NCBI GenBank assembly: GCA_039707655.1 | Contig: CM077672.1 | Coordinates: 197,756,537-197,820,536, forward strand | Direction: 5' to 3' | Origin: Elymus sibiricus | Lineage: Eukaryota > Streptophyta > Magnoliopsida > Poales > Poaceae | Length of the DNA: 64,000 nt | Shown: piece by piece, positions 44,129 through 56,276 of the stretch | Numbering within the stretch: the stretch's first letter is position 1 | How the letters are laid out: the number at the start of each line of letters is the position of its first letter | The notes under the pieces: model-generated | The model's database searches: none | What the model was told of the DNA's origin: nothing | The model's input: only the letters and a program-made list of their open reading frames with translations | Translations under genes and position numbers: made by a program

Positions 44129-44907
44129 TGTCGGTGTACTAAAGTTTGGGTCTTTTAGTACCCCGTACTTGTGCACGGACGGTTGCAGCCATACCAGCGG
44201 CAAGGCCTGCTAGAGAATAGCTGGAAACAAATACAAGATTATCAAGAAGGCGCTCAAGTCAACGATCAGAAGACAGAAGACCGAAGGCTGGCTTCCTGGC
44301 AAGATCTTGCCGGGAAGGCTCGTGAAGGCCCGGCAAGACCTCGCACCCGGCAAGATCCCACCGCCCTGCCACCGCTCCAACGCAGCGACCAGCCTGTCGT
44401 TTAGGGCTTGTCCTCCTGGATGCGTGTCATGGCACTAGCGGCGGATGGGATTAAGCGGTGCTGATGGGACGGGTTCTTTTTCCATCCCCAAGAAAGTAAG
44501 GGACACCTAAGTAGAGCATTTAATGCGCTTGTCCTAAGTTGTCAGGGATAAGCATGTTAACACTGTAGCAACTTTACACCTCTTGTACTTACTGTTCGCC
44601 ACTGTTGGTGACCCCTTGGACGTGTAAAAGGAGGCCCAAGGCGAAGCTACAGGGGAGAGGACCTTCTGGCCCATTCTGCATGCGTAGCTGCTTCTTGAAC
44701 GTACTGTTCATCGCAAGCGCTCCGTGTACTTGAGCTTAAGAACACCCACAATAAACCAAAGCAGGAGTAGGGTTTTACGCTTCTCAGCGGCCCGAACCTG
44801 GGTAAAGATCCCCGCGTTGATCGTTGGATCCGCTCTTTGTGCAAATCTTTTCCCTAGCCGAACCGTAAAAGGGATCCTCTTGGTCCCATAGGTGTCCTAC
44901 GCCGACA
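44129..44907 (+). repeat. Element D 3' LTR
   Basis: 779 bp, nearly identical to 31803-32582. Differences are mostly transitions; one falls in the TATA box. It is followed by the CATAT duplication. Confidence 0.95.
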
Positions 44908-45640
44908 CATATATACCACATTTTAGCATTTGAGCACATATAGATGATGATTTGCTGTGCGATAGAATAAAAAGAATGATATTAATTTTCAGAAATGAAT
45001 AGCAAAAAGCATGAAATAGATGTCACTAAACAATGTCCACTTATATACATGGATGAGTAGCCTGTAAGTGAACTTTTAGAGAAACACTCACATCTATTCT
45101 TTTCTTTCAATTACAAGACAAAAAAGTTAGACACAATTTTATCTAATTTTCTTTTATTGAAGGTACTTCTGCAGCCCCTACTTTGAAATAATTAAATGAA
45201 GGAGACTATATAATGAGATAAAAAAATCGTGAGTTCACAAAACAAGATCAACGCATTGAAACAAGATCATGCATCGCCCAGACGCAGAGCCCGGGGGTCA
45301 TCCTCCTTTTCAAAGAAAAAATACAAGATCATGCACATGCTTAAGGGGAGAGGATTTTGGGTCGAGGCTAGCGGTTGCGTTAGCCTAGGGTACAATGGCT
45401 AGTTTCCTTTAGTGAATGACACATGGAGCCTACTGTTAGAAGAAATTAGTATATAGGTATGCGGGTACGCGGGTATGGGTATTGCCTTCCCGTACCCATA
45501 CCCGGCTTACCCGATGGGTATAATTTTTTTCCATTTATAAACTCATGGGTATTTATTTTTCCCAAACCCTTACCCTAATAGGGTTTTTACCCGCCGGGTT
45601 CGCGGGCTGCGTGTACCCATTGCCATGTTGACCTAGAGAT

Positions 45641-47388
45641 GCCAATGAGAAGCCGAGATCGAACGGGATCCTCGACCCGCCCGAGAAGCGCACCTGCCCG
45701 CTCCCCGCGCACTTGAATCTCTGCGACGGCAGGAAAAATAAAAAGGTGGGCAGCAAGAACCGAACCAAACCGAGAAAAACTAAATCAGGGAAATAAACCA
45801 CCTACATAGTAAGTCCAGTCAGCAGTCAGCACTAAGGCATGGACTCAAGCAGTTAGAACGGGGAAAACCATTTAAAAAGGTAATTTGTGACATAAGTTTG
45901 CTTAAATTGAGTAAAAATATAAAAATATGCTAAACGGGGTAAAATATAAAAAATCTGCTAAATGGGGTAATTTTTGTCACAATCGTAAAATTAGAGGGTA
46001 AGGAGTAAAATTAACTCTTTATTGTTCATCTTTTTATTTTTAGCATCTAAATCACGTACCTTCTCGGCGACTTGATCAACGAAGCGTTTATAAGCTTCAT
46101 CATTTGATACCTCGGATAGTGGATGCTTGAGAGTCAACATCTTCACGAAGTCCGCAATCGAATATGAATGTTCTGTCACATGGCTCTTATTGTGCTCTTC
46201 TGAAGATTCTTCACTACTTCTCATCATTTTGACAGTCTCAATCGGATTAGGTTTTGACTTTCCAGTAAATTACCTTGGTTATTAAGGATTTTTCGAGACA
46301 AGAGCATTGGACATTTAATGACTATGCATCATTTGTCCCCAAGGAATTGTTTTCCTCTACCATACTAGTCCCTTATGTCACTGGTTTTTAGAATAGTATT
46401 TCACGCATCCTCACTTCTCACCTTCTCATTGATCGATCTACGGGATCATGGGTTCTTACGAACCTTAGAACAAGAAGAAAACAAAAGACAACTCCCTTGC
46501 GAATCATACATACAAATAATGTCAATTAAGCAAAGTCATCCAACGACCCCGTGCACAAATACATAGGGTTGTAAAGCCTTGCCTCAACCCATTGACTTAC
46601 GGAATTACTCGCAACAAGAAATCATTGAATGACATAAAGATGAATGATTGATTGATGAATAGTCTTACAATGTTGACGATAATTACAAGTATGGCTATCT
46701 CGAGGGGGGGGGGGGGGGAGGGGGGAATGGCTACAGTGGTGATAGAGGTGATGGCTATGGAGAAGAGATAAATAATGGCGACAATTAGGGTTTGTGAATG
46801 GCTTCTGATTCTCCGTTATCGCTCTCTTTGTTTCTCATCGCGAATTAGCCTTGAACACCTTTTATAAAGTGTGCTGAGGTGGACGCAAAAGTGCTCCTGG
46901 CACGCGGTATGACCGCTGGTACGAGCATGCTCGCTCATACCATGCGTCGCCTTTTACTCTATTGCCCTTGTGGCGACTTCATTTGGCTTGGCTTGGCTTG
47001 GATTTTCTTTCATGTTTTGGTCCATTTCCCATGGAAACACATTAAACAAAGGTTTTCACAATTTCTTGCATTCGTTAGTCATTAATGGCAGTATTCTCTC
47101 AAAAATTCCAAGATTATCCAGTTTAAACAATGGCGGAGTGAGTGCAAAAATATCACTATCTCTGGAACCACATCGGCTTGGAATGCAAGAGCGGTAGTCT
47201 TTCGAGCACCATAACTGATCGACATAATCGAACATCGCCTCGCCCATTCCCCAGAGAAGCACATCCATTCCAATGGCCTACTCACCATATTTGGCAATCA
47301 TCCGCCGCCGCTCCACTTCGGTGAGGAGTATGATCGCGTACTCCACCACGACCATCATATCCTTTGTAGGATAGGATGCCGGGAGTCA

Positions 47389-47426
<38 letters not shown>

Positions 47427-48552
47427 AATAGTTATGAAAAAACTAAGATGCTCGAAAAGAGAATACGCAGCGGAAACAAAATTTACCCGTCAAAACAGAC
47501 TGAGGCTAGTCACAAGTATAGGGAACAAAATCTAGAGAGCCTAGCACTGAAATAGTGTACTGGAATAAAAACTAGTGCTTAATTAGACAAGGAGATTACA
47601 CGGCAAGCTTAGGGTAATTAAATGGGACATTCTACTTAACCCAAAACAACAACACGCACTAGCAGAACACACTAGTACTTAACTTGCACGTACTAGCAGA
47701 ATACAGTTTCAATGGAGATGAACTACACTGCCTGGAGCTGATTTCACTTGTCAGGAACTCTAGTCACTTGTAGCGCATACAGCAGCTAGACTAGCAACAA
47801 ACTGAAATCCACGATTTTACCTCTGCATATTTGCACAGACCAACTCTGCTATCCGGAAGTCGAACGACAGCTAGAAGAAGATAAACTGAATCCTGAGACG
47901 GTCGCTCCCGGCGGCGAGACAGAGAATAGCCGGTGCTCTTTCCTTCGACCGCAAATACAAGAACTTCCCTAGAAACTACTGCTACCCCAAATCGAATCAA
48001 GAACAGAGGAAAAACTCATGATGAACTCGCACAAAATAAATCACAGAAGATAAAATCTTGCGCCATCCTCAAGAACTCATGAATAGAAAGAAGAAGAACC
48101 AGATTCAAAGCTAGGGATGGCTGGGTATGAATTTAGAAATGATTTCCATCACCGAAACAGCATGACAGCCAAGGAATCACATGAAATAAATTGGTACAGC
48201 AGAAAAACGAATTTAGACAGAGCAAACAGCAGTCCTCGCCAGCAGCAAGGTTGGGAATGATTTGGTATTTTATTTCTAAAATTTCTAGAGTTTACAAGCC
48301 TCTCTCACACAGGCTAATCCCACACAGGAAGCTCTCTCTCAAATGTGGCGGCTGCTTCTCTGTTTTTCTCTCGTCATCGGCGGCCACATAGTGAAAACCT
48401 AGCAGCTCACATATAAGGCTGGTGCTGCCTTCTTCCACCGCCATTGAATGGGCCATGGTTCCCACCGAATGGGCCTAGCCCAAAACACTAAACAAACAGC
48501 CATTTTCCACTCTTAAGCAACACCATAATCACTCTCTTTTTAAAAAAAAAAA
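45641..48552. other. Unassigned region with short ORFs and long G tracts
   Basis: No family recognised. A 78-codon minus-strand frame (46227-45991, Glu/Ser-rich start, ILLLTL end) has no known domain. G runs are at 46704-46718 and 47389-47424 (36 G). The stretch 46750-47340 looks like low-copy DNA, and 47430-48540 is AT-rich with no clear ends. Confidence 0.35.
47389..47424 (+). repeat. Poly-G tract of 36 bases
   Basis: Uninterrupted G from 47389 to 47424. Could be a real G-quadruplex-capable tract or a sequencing/assembly artefact. Confidence 0.8.
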
Positions 48553-50552
48553 ACAACATCAACTTTATTAATTAGAGATAATGGTTACATCGTCTATAAG
48601 AAGAGATACAATATTTTCCATGGGCTTCTCAATCCAATCCCTAGTCGTGGAACATTTAGCCATTCTAGCGAGCTCATGGCTTACTTTGTTCGCTTCTCTA
48701 TTACAATGATCAAACCTAGTAAGAGGAAAATCACAAGCCATAAGAAAGCAATCCTCGAAAATTGCAGCCGCCGCTCCTGCAGAATGACCTCCGTTCTTCA
48801 TTGTGTCAATGACTTCCATGTTGTCAGAATTGATGATGAGACGATTACAACCCGCCTTTTGAGCCAGGAATAGTCCAAATCTAAGTGCTAACGCCTCCGC
48901 TGTCAGCGCATCCGCGCAACACTCGATCTTGCAGTTTCCCCCTACAATGAAAGTTCCTTTATCATCCCTGATAACAGCACCCGTTGTGCCCCTTAACTGA
49001 TCATGATCAAAAGAGGCGTCCACATTCAATTTAACAAATCCCATGGGGGGCCTGCTCCATCCTCCATTCTTCCTCTTTGCCTTCGGTGAATAGGCATTTA
49101 CATAATTTGCTATTATAGCCCGAATCCTGATCGAGGTTTGGAATGCCTCTTGTGACTTTCCCTCATGAACTAGCTTCCGTCTATTCCACCATAAATACCA
49201 CGCGGTTATAGCAATCAGCTCCCGTGCATTTTGAGAACCCAAAGTAGGTAATTGTTGATCAGGCATAAGGAGTAGTACTTCCAGGACTGCCTCTCCCGCT
49301 CGGTCCGCAGCGCAAGTTTTTTTAACCACTTCGTATAGCCCCAAATTTTTCCACACTTCTTTTGCCTTTTGGCACAGAAACAACACGTGTTTGGTATCCT
49401 CTGGCCCATTTGGACATGCTGGGCAAACGGGCGAAGTTTTAATGTGTCTATTCGCCAGCGTAACACGACACGGTAGAGTCCCATGAAGCGTACGTCAGAT
49501 AAAATTTTTAACCTTCGCCGGACAAGCTAATTTCCAGATCTTTTCCCAAATAGGGTTAGTCTTACTTCTACCCATGCCATTTGTGTGTTCCAATTTCCTC
49601 CCATGCTGTTTATTCCATTCCTCCAAATAAGCTGATCGTACAGTGAATAGACCGTTTTTAGTATAGCTCCAAGCAATGAAATCCGTCATATCGTGCATAG
49701 GGAGAGAAATCGCCATGATTCTTTGAGCATCAACTGGCCACAAAATTTGTCTCACCAGATCTTCATCCCAACTATTCATAACTGGATCAATAAGATCAGA
49801 AACTTTCGTCAGTAAATTCCGTCCTCTAGGTGTAATAATTCTCCTATTTGCACAATTCGGGATCCAAGCATCTCTCCATATATCAATCTTTTCTCCATTA
49901 TCAACCCTCCATATATAACCATTCCTGAGAGAGTCCACTCCAGCCATAATGCTTTGCCAAGTGAATGAGGAACCCTTCTTCAGACTTGTGTTCATCAAAT
50001 CACCCTCCGCAAAATATTTAGCTCTTAAGATTGTGGCACATAACGAGTCAGGATTATCCAGGAGACGCCAAGCTTGTTTAGCTAACAATGCTAGATTAAA
50101 ACAGTGAATATCCCGGAATCCCATTCCTCCTTGGCCTTTTGGAACACACATCTTCCACCACGCCATCCACTGCATCCTTTTCTGATTGTCCTCGTCACCC
50201 CACCAGAATTGCGACATCGCGTCAATGATTCCTTTGCATATTTTTTTAGGAATTTTAAAGACGGACATGGCATACGTTGGGATCGCTTGAACAACAGATT
50301 TAAGCAAAATTTCCTTTCCTCCCGCAGATAACAACTTTTCCTTCCATCCACTAGTCTTCGTAATAATTCGATCAATTAGAAACTGAAAACAGTCGCTTTT
50401 ATCCATCCCCACATTGGCAGGTAGCTCCAAATATTTATCATTGAGGGACTCGGTCATAATATTCAAAATAGTACAGATCCGCACTTTTTCTTCTACTTTT
50501 ATGTTTGGGCTAAAAAATATGCTGGATTTTTCGACACTCACTTGGTTTGCTT
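48553..50552 (-). mobile_element. LINE (L1-type), 5'-truncated
   Basis: The C-terminal half of a plant L1 ORF2 is readable on the minus strand. Its stop is followed by a short 3' region with AATAAAG and a T-rich/A-rich stretch at 48536-48552. Upstream of about 50552 the frame is lost, as expected for 5' truncation or decay. Confidence 0.8.
48568..50541 (-). pseudogene. LINE ORF2 C-terminal part: RT tail, zinc motif, RNase H
   Basis: One frame with a single TGA at 49497-49495. The first part has KSSIFFSPN, GWKEKLLSAGGKEILLKSV, QAIPTYAMSVFKIPK, WWGDEDNQKRMQWMAWW and GGMGFRDIHCFNLALLAKQAWRL, standard for the RT thumb region of plant L1. After the TGA a zf-RVT cluster follows (CPACPNGPEDTKHVLFLC), then RNase H with VDASFD, TAEALALRFG, NSDNMEVI and REANKVSHELAR. 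The catalytic RT domain and endonuclease are missing. Confidence 0.85.
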
Positions 50553-52226
50553 CTTAGTGGATTTTGGTAAACATACCAAAATAACATTCACTTGACCTGG
50601 TCTTCTCGTTTGCCTCCATATAGTCCTTGTCCAAACTTGTGCGTTGCTTTGCGTCGCACGATCCCGCGCAACGTCCATGGTCACATCTTAGCTCTTCAAG
50701 CCTTATGCCAACCATCCTCATTGTCGACTACCGCCACACTCACTGAAACCTGCACACAGTGGAAACAAGCAACTATTGTGAGCACAAACTTCCTGAGCTT
50801 AACCCAAGTCAATCCAAATTAACAGTTTAATACTATCAACGCCATCCAGATAAGTCACATAAAATAGATCACGTCCTTGATCCGACAAACTGGGATTCTC
50901 AACCCCACTAAAATAACTCTCGACACGAGTAAAAGCATTGGCAATATAATCATCACAAAATTAAGGATATCACCACATGAACTCATTCACATCCTTCGAG
51001 GTGGCATACCAGGAAGCGATCTTCGTCATCTTCGCAGTCTTCATGTTGCACGACCTCTTAACATTACACCACTGAATCCCCAATCCTTTGCCCAACTTCA
51101 TGGAATCGTCTGCCACATGTGCCTCAAACATCTCGTTCCATCCCCTACTGGTCGTTCATCTTCACAAAACCATAAAAAGATGTCATTATCCATAAAAGCA
51201 AAAGCAACATGTAACATATATAGCACTATATACCACACATTTGCAAATATTTACACACATGTTCACATTTTAACAAAATATAGCATTTTTTTACTATTAA
51301 CTTTTTTTAGTTTCCTTACATTTTCTTTCTCTTGCCTTTTCTTTTATTTGTTTATCAATCTTACTAAACTCTACTACATACACATCAATCTATACAAATT
51401 AAAATGCTATCTCCTCTCCTCTCCTCACATGTCATTTTCTCCTCTCCTCTCACACTCTCAATCATACAAAGCATTCACACATATCCTTTTAAAGTCATCC
51501 ATATCAATATATAGAATAGGAAAAAGTAATGTAATTAAATAGGAAAAAAAATAGAAAGAAGTGGAGCTAGCTCACCCCGGGATGTGGGAGGCTGGCTGGC
51601 GTCCAGTTGGACCGACATCGGGGTTGGTGGTGACAGCCGGCGTTGAGGTGGTTGAGCCTGGCGACGGCGGCCGGGATGGAGATGATGGTGGCGGCGCAGT
51701 GCTGAACATCATCGTAGATGACATGCGGTGGCGGGGTCGAGGCGGAGGAGGGCAGCGGGGTTGAGGTGGTTGAGGGTGCCATGCCGGATGACCGTGCTGG
51801 CCGTGCTTAATTTATAACGGGAAGACAAAGGGGGACGTGAGCGTGAAAATATCCAAATGTAAGTCGAGTGCGGCTTATGGGGAGACGAAGGGTTTGGCAA
51901 ATTAGAAAAAGAAAAAAAAAAGTGTAAGTCGAGTGCGTCGTTAAGGAGCACTCTACTTATAGCTCCCATCGTCACGGAGCCGTCAAGTGAGGCGAGCATG
52001 GCCACAGGCAGTTACTTTGCCGAGCCAAGCGTATGTCTTTCTCAGAATATGCCGAGAGCTATGTATAAGCTGAGTGTCTTTTCAGCGGTTCTTGGTGTAT
52101 ACTTGTCTAAGCCGAGGGTCCCGGAGTTGACGTGTGTGTTTCGGCTTACACAACAATAAGCCGAGTGTCCGTAAAATTACACTAAGCTTACAGAAACACT
52201 AGGCAACATGTGTTTTTTCTATAGTG
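50553..52226. mobile_element. CACTA transposon right end and possible interior
   Basis: Ends ..TGTTTTTTCTATAGTG at 52226, i.e. a CACTATAGAAAAAACA terminus. The last 400 bp hold repeats of (T)AAGCCGAGTGT and CTTATA/AAGTCGAGTGCG in both orientations. The left end is not seen; 50553-51540 is assigned only by proximity and has no recognisable coding part. Confidence 0.55.
51567..51782 (-). CDS. Possible first exon of a CACTA-borne gene
   Basis: ATG at 51782 opens 71 codons rich in Thr/Ser/Pro/Ala (MAPSTTSTPLPSS). It ends at a donor-like GGG|GTGAGC. Position just inside the subterminal repeats fits a first exon. No domain known; could be chance. Confidence 0.3.
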   Translation of the reverse strand: MAPSTTSTPLPSSASTPPPHVIYDDVQHCAATIISIPAAVARLNHLNAGCHHQPRCRSNWTPASLPHPGVS

Positions 52227-53060
52227 TTTAGTTGGCTGCCACCAGATGAACCAACCTGCACATTCTTTATATACCTAAAGGTGTCGCCCATAAACTTTTG
52301 TGAAACTTAACCTAGTCGACTTAAAAACAACATGTGATTTGGCAAATTTGTTTTTCCGGGAAGAATCATATCTATTATAAAAGTTCATCGGAAGTACAAA
52401 GTATCTCAAATATAATAAAAATTACATCGAGATTCCGAGACCACCGAACGACCACTACTGCCGTCAGAACGAGCCGCCGATGCGCCGCTGTCGCCGCTCC
52501 CCTACCGGAGCCGGCTTGACCTTGTCGATGACAGCCGAGAAGTTTTCGTGCATGTGCCCCTAAGAACCAGCGCCTTGGAGCTGCAGTTGTCGCTGTTGAA
52601 CCCTTGCATAGATCTGAAGTACTTAACACCAAATCTCGCCACATGACGAGAAAGTCTAACCTCACCGCCTCAAGGAGACGATAGGAATTTACGCCGAAGC
52701 TCCGTCGACTACGTCCAAACGGACGAAGTCGAGGGGGATCGAAGCCCGGAAGGCAAACTCGAAGAAGAAGCGCCGCCATCCGCCCGAGCGCCTCCCCTGC
52801 GAGGACTAAAAATTCTAACCTAAACTACTAACCGGAGTGGAGGCACCGGGATATTCCCCTCCCCGCCACCTGCCGCCGAAGCGGCAGACGGAGAGGAGGT
52901 GAATCCACGGGCTTGCCGATGAAGTCTGGAGGGGGAAATTTGCTCTAGCCACCTAGGATTAGAGGAGGAAGCGAGAGCTTTTTTTTAGGTGACCGATCTG
53001 ATCAGGCATGTACTTGCCGAGCTATATAAATAAATGGCAATTTTGTTAACACGATATATA
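52227..53060 (-). other. Unassigned repeat-like block with a 134-codon minus frame
   Basis: The minus frame 52779-52375 (MAALLLRVCLPGFDPPRLRP start, ILCTSDELL end) looks like a fragment of a dispersed cereal repeat: a GC-rich leader, then an AT-rich tail AATTTTTATTATATTTGAGATACTTTGTACTT. I cannot name the family. Confidence 0.35.
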
Positions 53061-53176
<116 letters not shown>

Positions 53177-53224
53177 TTTGAACACCATGAACTTTTACAC
53201 AGTCAAATATAAGCCGCAGCATAA

Positions 53225-54009
53225 GAGCATCTCTAGCAGACCCCTTAAAAACGGTCAAACCCATAAAAAAAGAGGTGTTTATAGTTTCAGTTGAAAAAAG
53301 GTGCCTAGCAGATCCCGTAAAACTCGTTCGGCCCTTAAACTTTTTAAAGGGCACTGAAAATCCATCCGCGAGAATCTCATATGTACAGTTTCGAAGACAG
53401 TATACAGTTCAACCCGTAAACCGGTCAAACCTCGTCGGAGCACGCGTCGCCGCGGAACTGGCCGGAATCTACCCGGAACTCACCGGAATCCGTCGCCGCA
53501 CGTCGGAAGAAGCCGCCACACGCCTGAATTTGCCGCCGCCGGTCCGAATTGCGGCCGGCTCGACCTCCACTGCCGAGGCAAGGCCGTCCACGGGCAGGGC
53601 GAAGCAGGCCACCGGTGGCCCGAATCAGGGCTGGGCGGCGCCGGAGAAGGGGGGCGCCGGGGAGCACGCGCGGCGGCGGGCGGTGCTGGGCTCAATCGGG
53701 GACGGGCAGGCGCGCCAGGGAGCGCGTGGTCGGGGCGGGCGGCGCAGGGCTCCTCCACTGCACGCATGGCCGGGAACGGGCAGCGCCGGGGCGAGGCGGG
53801 GCACCAGGGCGAGGCACGCTGTGGCCGGAGACGGGTTCTGCCGGGATGGGAGGAAAAGGAAAAAAAAGAAAAAGATGGGCTATAGTGGGATACAGTTTTA
53901 TTTACGGGGTCTGATCTGCCCGGGGCAATTTCGCACCGTAAAAACGGTTTACAGTGCACCTTATACACGTTTTAAGGGTCAACTTATACGGGATCTGTTA
54001 GAGATGCTC
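53225..54009. mobile_element. Harbinger-like non-autonomous transposon, 785 bp
   Basis: Inverted ends GAGCATCTCTAGCAGACCCC and (reverse) GAGCATCTCTAACAGATCCC, each flanked by TAA (53222-53224 and 54010-54012). A 3-bp TAA duplication is typical of PIF/Harbinger. The middle (53440-53830) is very GC-rich (CCGCCGCCGG, GGGCGGCGCC), unlike the AT-rich ends. No transposase is present. Confidence 0.75.
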
Positions 54010-54012
54010 TAA

Positions 54013-54562
54013 GGACATCTCCAACGTCGACCCTCAAACCTCCCGCATCCGTTCGGACTGCGCTGTCCGGACAGCGGAAGCCATCCAACGTGGTCCTGTA
54101 TCGCCCCGCGGCGCGGTCCGAACATGTTTTCTCCCGCAAACCGGAGACAAACGTGGGGGGCTTTGCGGGAGTCCGTACCGCTACTACGCCCGCTTCTGAC
54201 CGCCCTGGCCCACCCAAACCCCTTCCTCCCTCCCGCCCGCGCTTCCCGCCCGGCGTCAGCTGCCCGCATTCATGCCGATGTAGAGCGCGTCACTCTACAT
54301 TGAAGACGGATTAGGACGGATGCGACCTCTCACTGCCTCCGCCATTGAAGCGCAAGTGCGGAGCTACAGTGTTGGGTTGGGGTCAATTGACCCCGATGAC
54401 CTTGGCCTAAATCCTGTTACATAAATACAGCCCATGGAAAAAATTTGACACAGTGAAATTTTTTGACCCCAGTCCAAAAAAGCCTAGTAGCCTCATGGCA
54501 GCCCACCAAACAGCGCGCAAGCGGAAGCTTCACTGGGCGAAATCAGTAATTAAGGAGTATTG
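54013..54562. other. Unassigned spacer
   Basis: Begins GGACATCTCCAACGTCGACCCTCAAA, which recalls another dispersed TIR element, but no matching right end is found. No gene. Confidence 0.35.
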
Positions 54563-55641
54563 TTTTCAAACTTGAGCAAATTAGTTGAAATTGGACAAGG
54601 AAGACAACGTAATGAGTTATGTTTGGGTATATTTGCATAGAAGTTATATTGTTATGGATCCTCCAACATGTGGTGCTTGCTTAGGATCTTTTGCTAGCCA
54701 AAAATTCGTACTAAGTAGAGATACTACTTGTGCATCCAAAAACCCTTAAACCCAGTTTCTTGCCATGAGTGTCCACCATATCTACCTATGGATTGAATAA
54801 GATCCTTCAAGTAAGTTGTCATCGGTGCAAAAAGCAATAAAAATTGCTCCTAAAATATGTATGATCTTTTATTACAAGGGAAAATAAGCGTTGTACGAAC
54901 TTGTGATGGTAAAGAAATAAAAGCGACGGACTACATAATAAAGGTTGCTATCACAAGGGGCAATATGACGTGATATTCCTTTGCATTAAGGGCTTGTGCA
55001 TCCAAAAATAAAAAGCGCATGACAACCTCTGCTTCCCTCTGCGAAGGGCCTATCTTTTACTTTTATGTATTTACCTTTATGCAAGAGTCAATAAGTATTC
55101 ATTCTCATTTCAACCTTAATTATTCTCTAGTTGGCAAGCATCATGTGGTGGGGAAAGATCTAGGCACATATGGCCAGTCAAATATATTTGATCATGAATT
55201 ATTATTGTTGATAATTATCTCTATGATAAATGAGTTGGGAGGCGAAAATTATGCCCCTATCTTTCTCTGTGTTTGATGGATGCCATTTGTTTTAAAAATA
55301 TGCTTTGAGTACTAGCAATCATAAAAGACTATATGATAATTGAGTATGTGGAGCTCTTACTTAGACTTTGTTGAAATTAAGTTGAATTGCAATTGTTTGG
55401 TGACTAAGAACATAGGTTGTTAAGTTTCAAGAGAATGCATTGTTTGAACCATAACATGTGAATGGATTGTTACTTTATCATGATGAGTTTTATGAGAAAA
55501 AGTTGCTGTTATGATGCTAGAAAAAGAGATTGAAATTATCATTGATCAAACTTATGCACTATGCTAGCATTCACACTTCATAAATTATTTCTTTTATCAT
55601 TTACCTACTCGAGGACGAGCAGGAATTAAGCTTGGGGATGC

Positions 55642-56237
55642 TGATACGTCTCCAGCGTATCTATAATTTATGAAGTATTCATGCCATGTTTATTATAGTT
55701 TTGTATGATTTTGGTGCACTTTTATATGGCTTTTATATGATTTTCATGGACTAACATATTGACCTAGTGCCCAGTGCCAGTTGCTGTTTTCTGCTTGTTT
55801 TTGGTTTTCCAAAAAATCCATATCAAACGAAGTCCAAATGCAGCGAAACTTTTTGACAATTTTTTCTGGAAGGAAACAGACCTAGGAAGCTTCGGAGGAG
55901 CAGCAGAAGAGCCACAGGGGCCCCACGAGCCACCTGGGCGCGCCTGCCCCCCCAGGCGCGCCCTGGTGCCTCGTGGGCCCCCTGTGGCCCCTCTTCGTGT
56001 GATTCCAACGCTGAAAAATCATATATATTCAGAAACCCCCAAAAGTTAACCTAGATGAGTTTTTACACCGCCACAAGCCTCTGTACCAAGGAGATCCCAT
56101 CTGGAGCCCTTTTCCGGCACCCTGCCGGAGGGGGGAATCGTCACCGGAGGCCATCTTCATCATCTCGGCGGTCTTCATGATGAGGAGGGAGTAGTTCACC
56201 CTCGGGGCTGAGGGTTTGTACCAGTAGCTATGTGTTT

Positions 56238-56276
<39 letters not shown>

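Larger units (their letters stand above)
31803..44907 (+). mobile_element. Element D: complete Tat-lineage Gypsy retrotransposon
   Basis: LTRs 31803-32582 and 44129-44907, CATAT duplications on both sides, primer site, gag-pro-pol on the plus strand, a 3' region with a convergent antisense gene, and a polypurine tract. The 13.1 kb, dual RNase H and antisense gene place it in the Tat branch of Ty3/Gypsy. I count about 19 substitutions and one indel between the LTRs (about 2.4%); with the commonly used rate of 1.3e-8 per site per year that is near 0.9 million years. Four nonsense codons in gag-pol and one in the antisense gene prevent full products. Confidence 0.95.
31552..45632. mobile_element. 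hAT-like non-autonomous element split by element D
   Basis: Left part 31552-31802 and right part 44908-45632. The outer ends are (T)CAACATGGCA..GGGT and ..TACCCATTGCCATGTTGA, inverted. Both sides hold arrays of ACCCGTACCCATACCCGC/GGGTATGGGT. CCAGAGAT (31544-31551) and CTAGAGAT (45633-45640) could be an 8-bp target duplication with one mismatch. No transposase is visible. The class is inferred from the end structure only. Confidence 0.4.

Noticed and set aside
51228..51240. CACTATATACC as the left end of the CACTA element ending at 52226
   Set aside because: Only the first seven bases match the right end, there is no 3-bp duplication, and no subterminal repeats are beside it.
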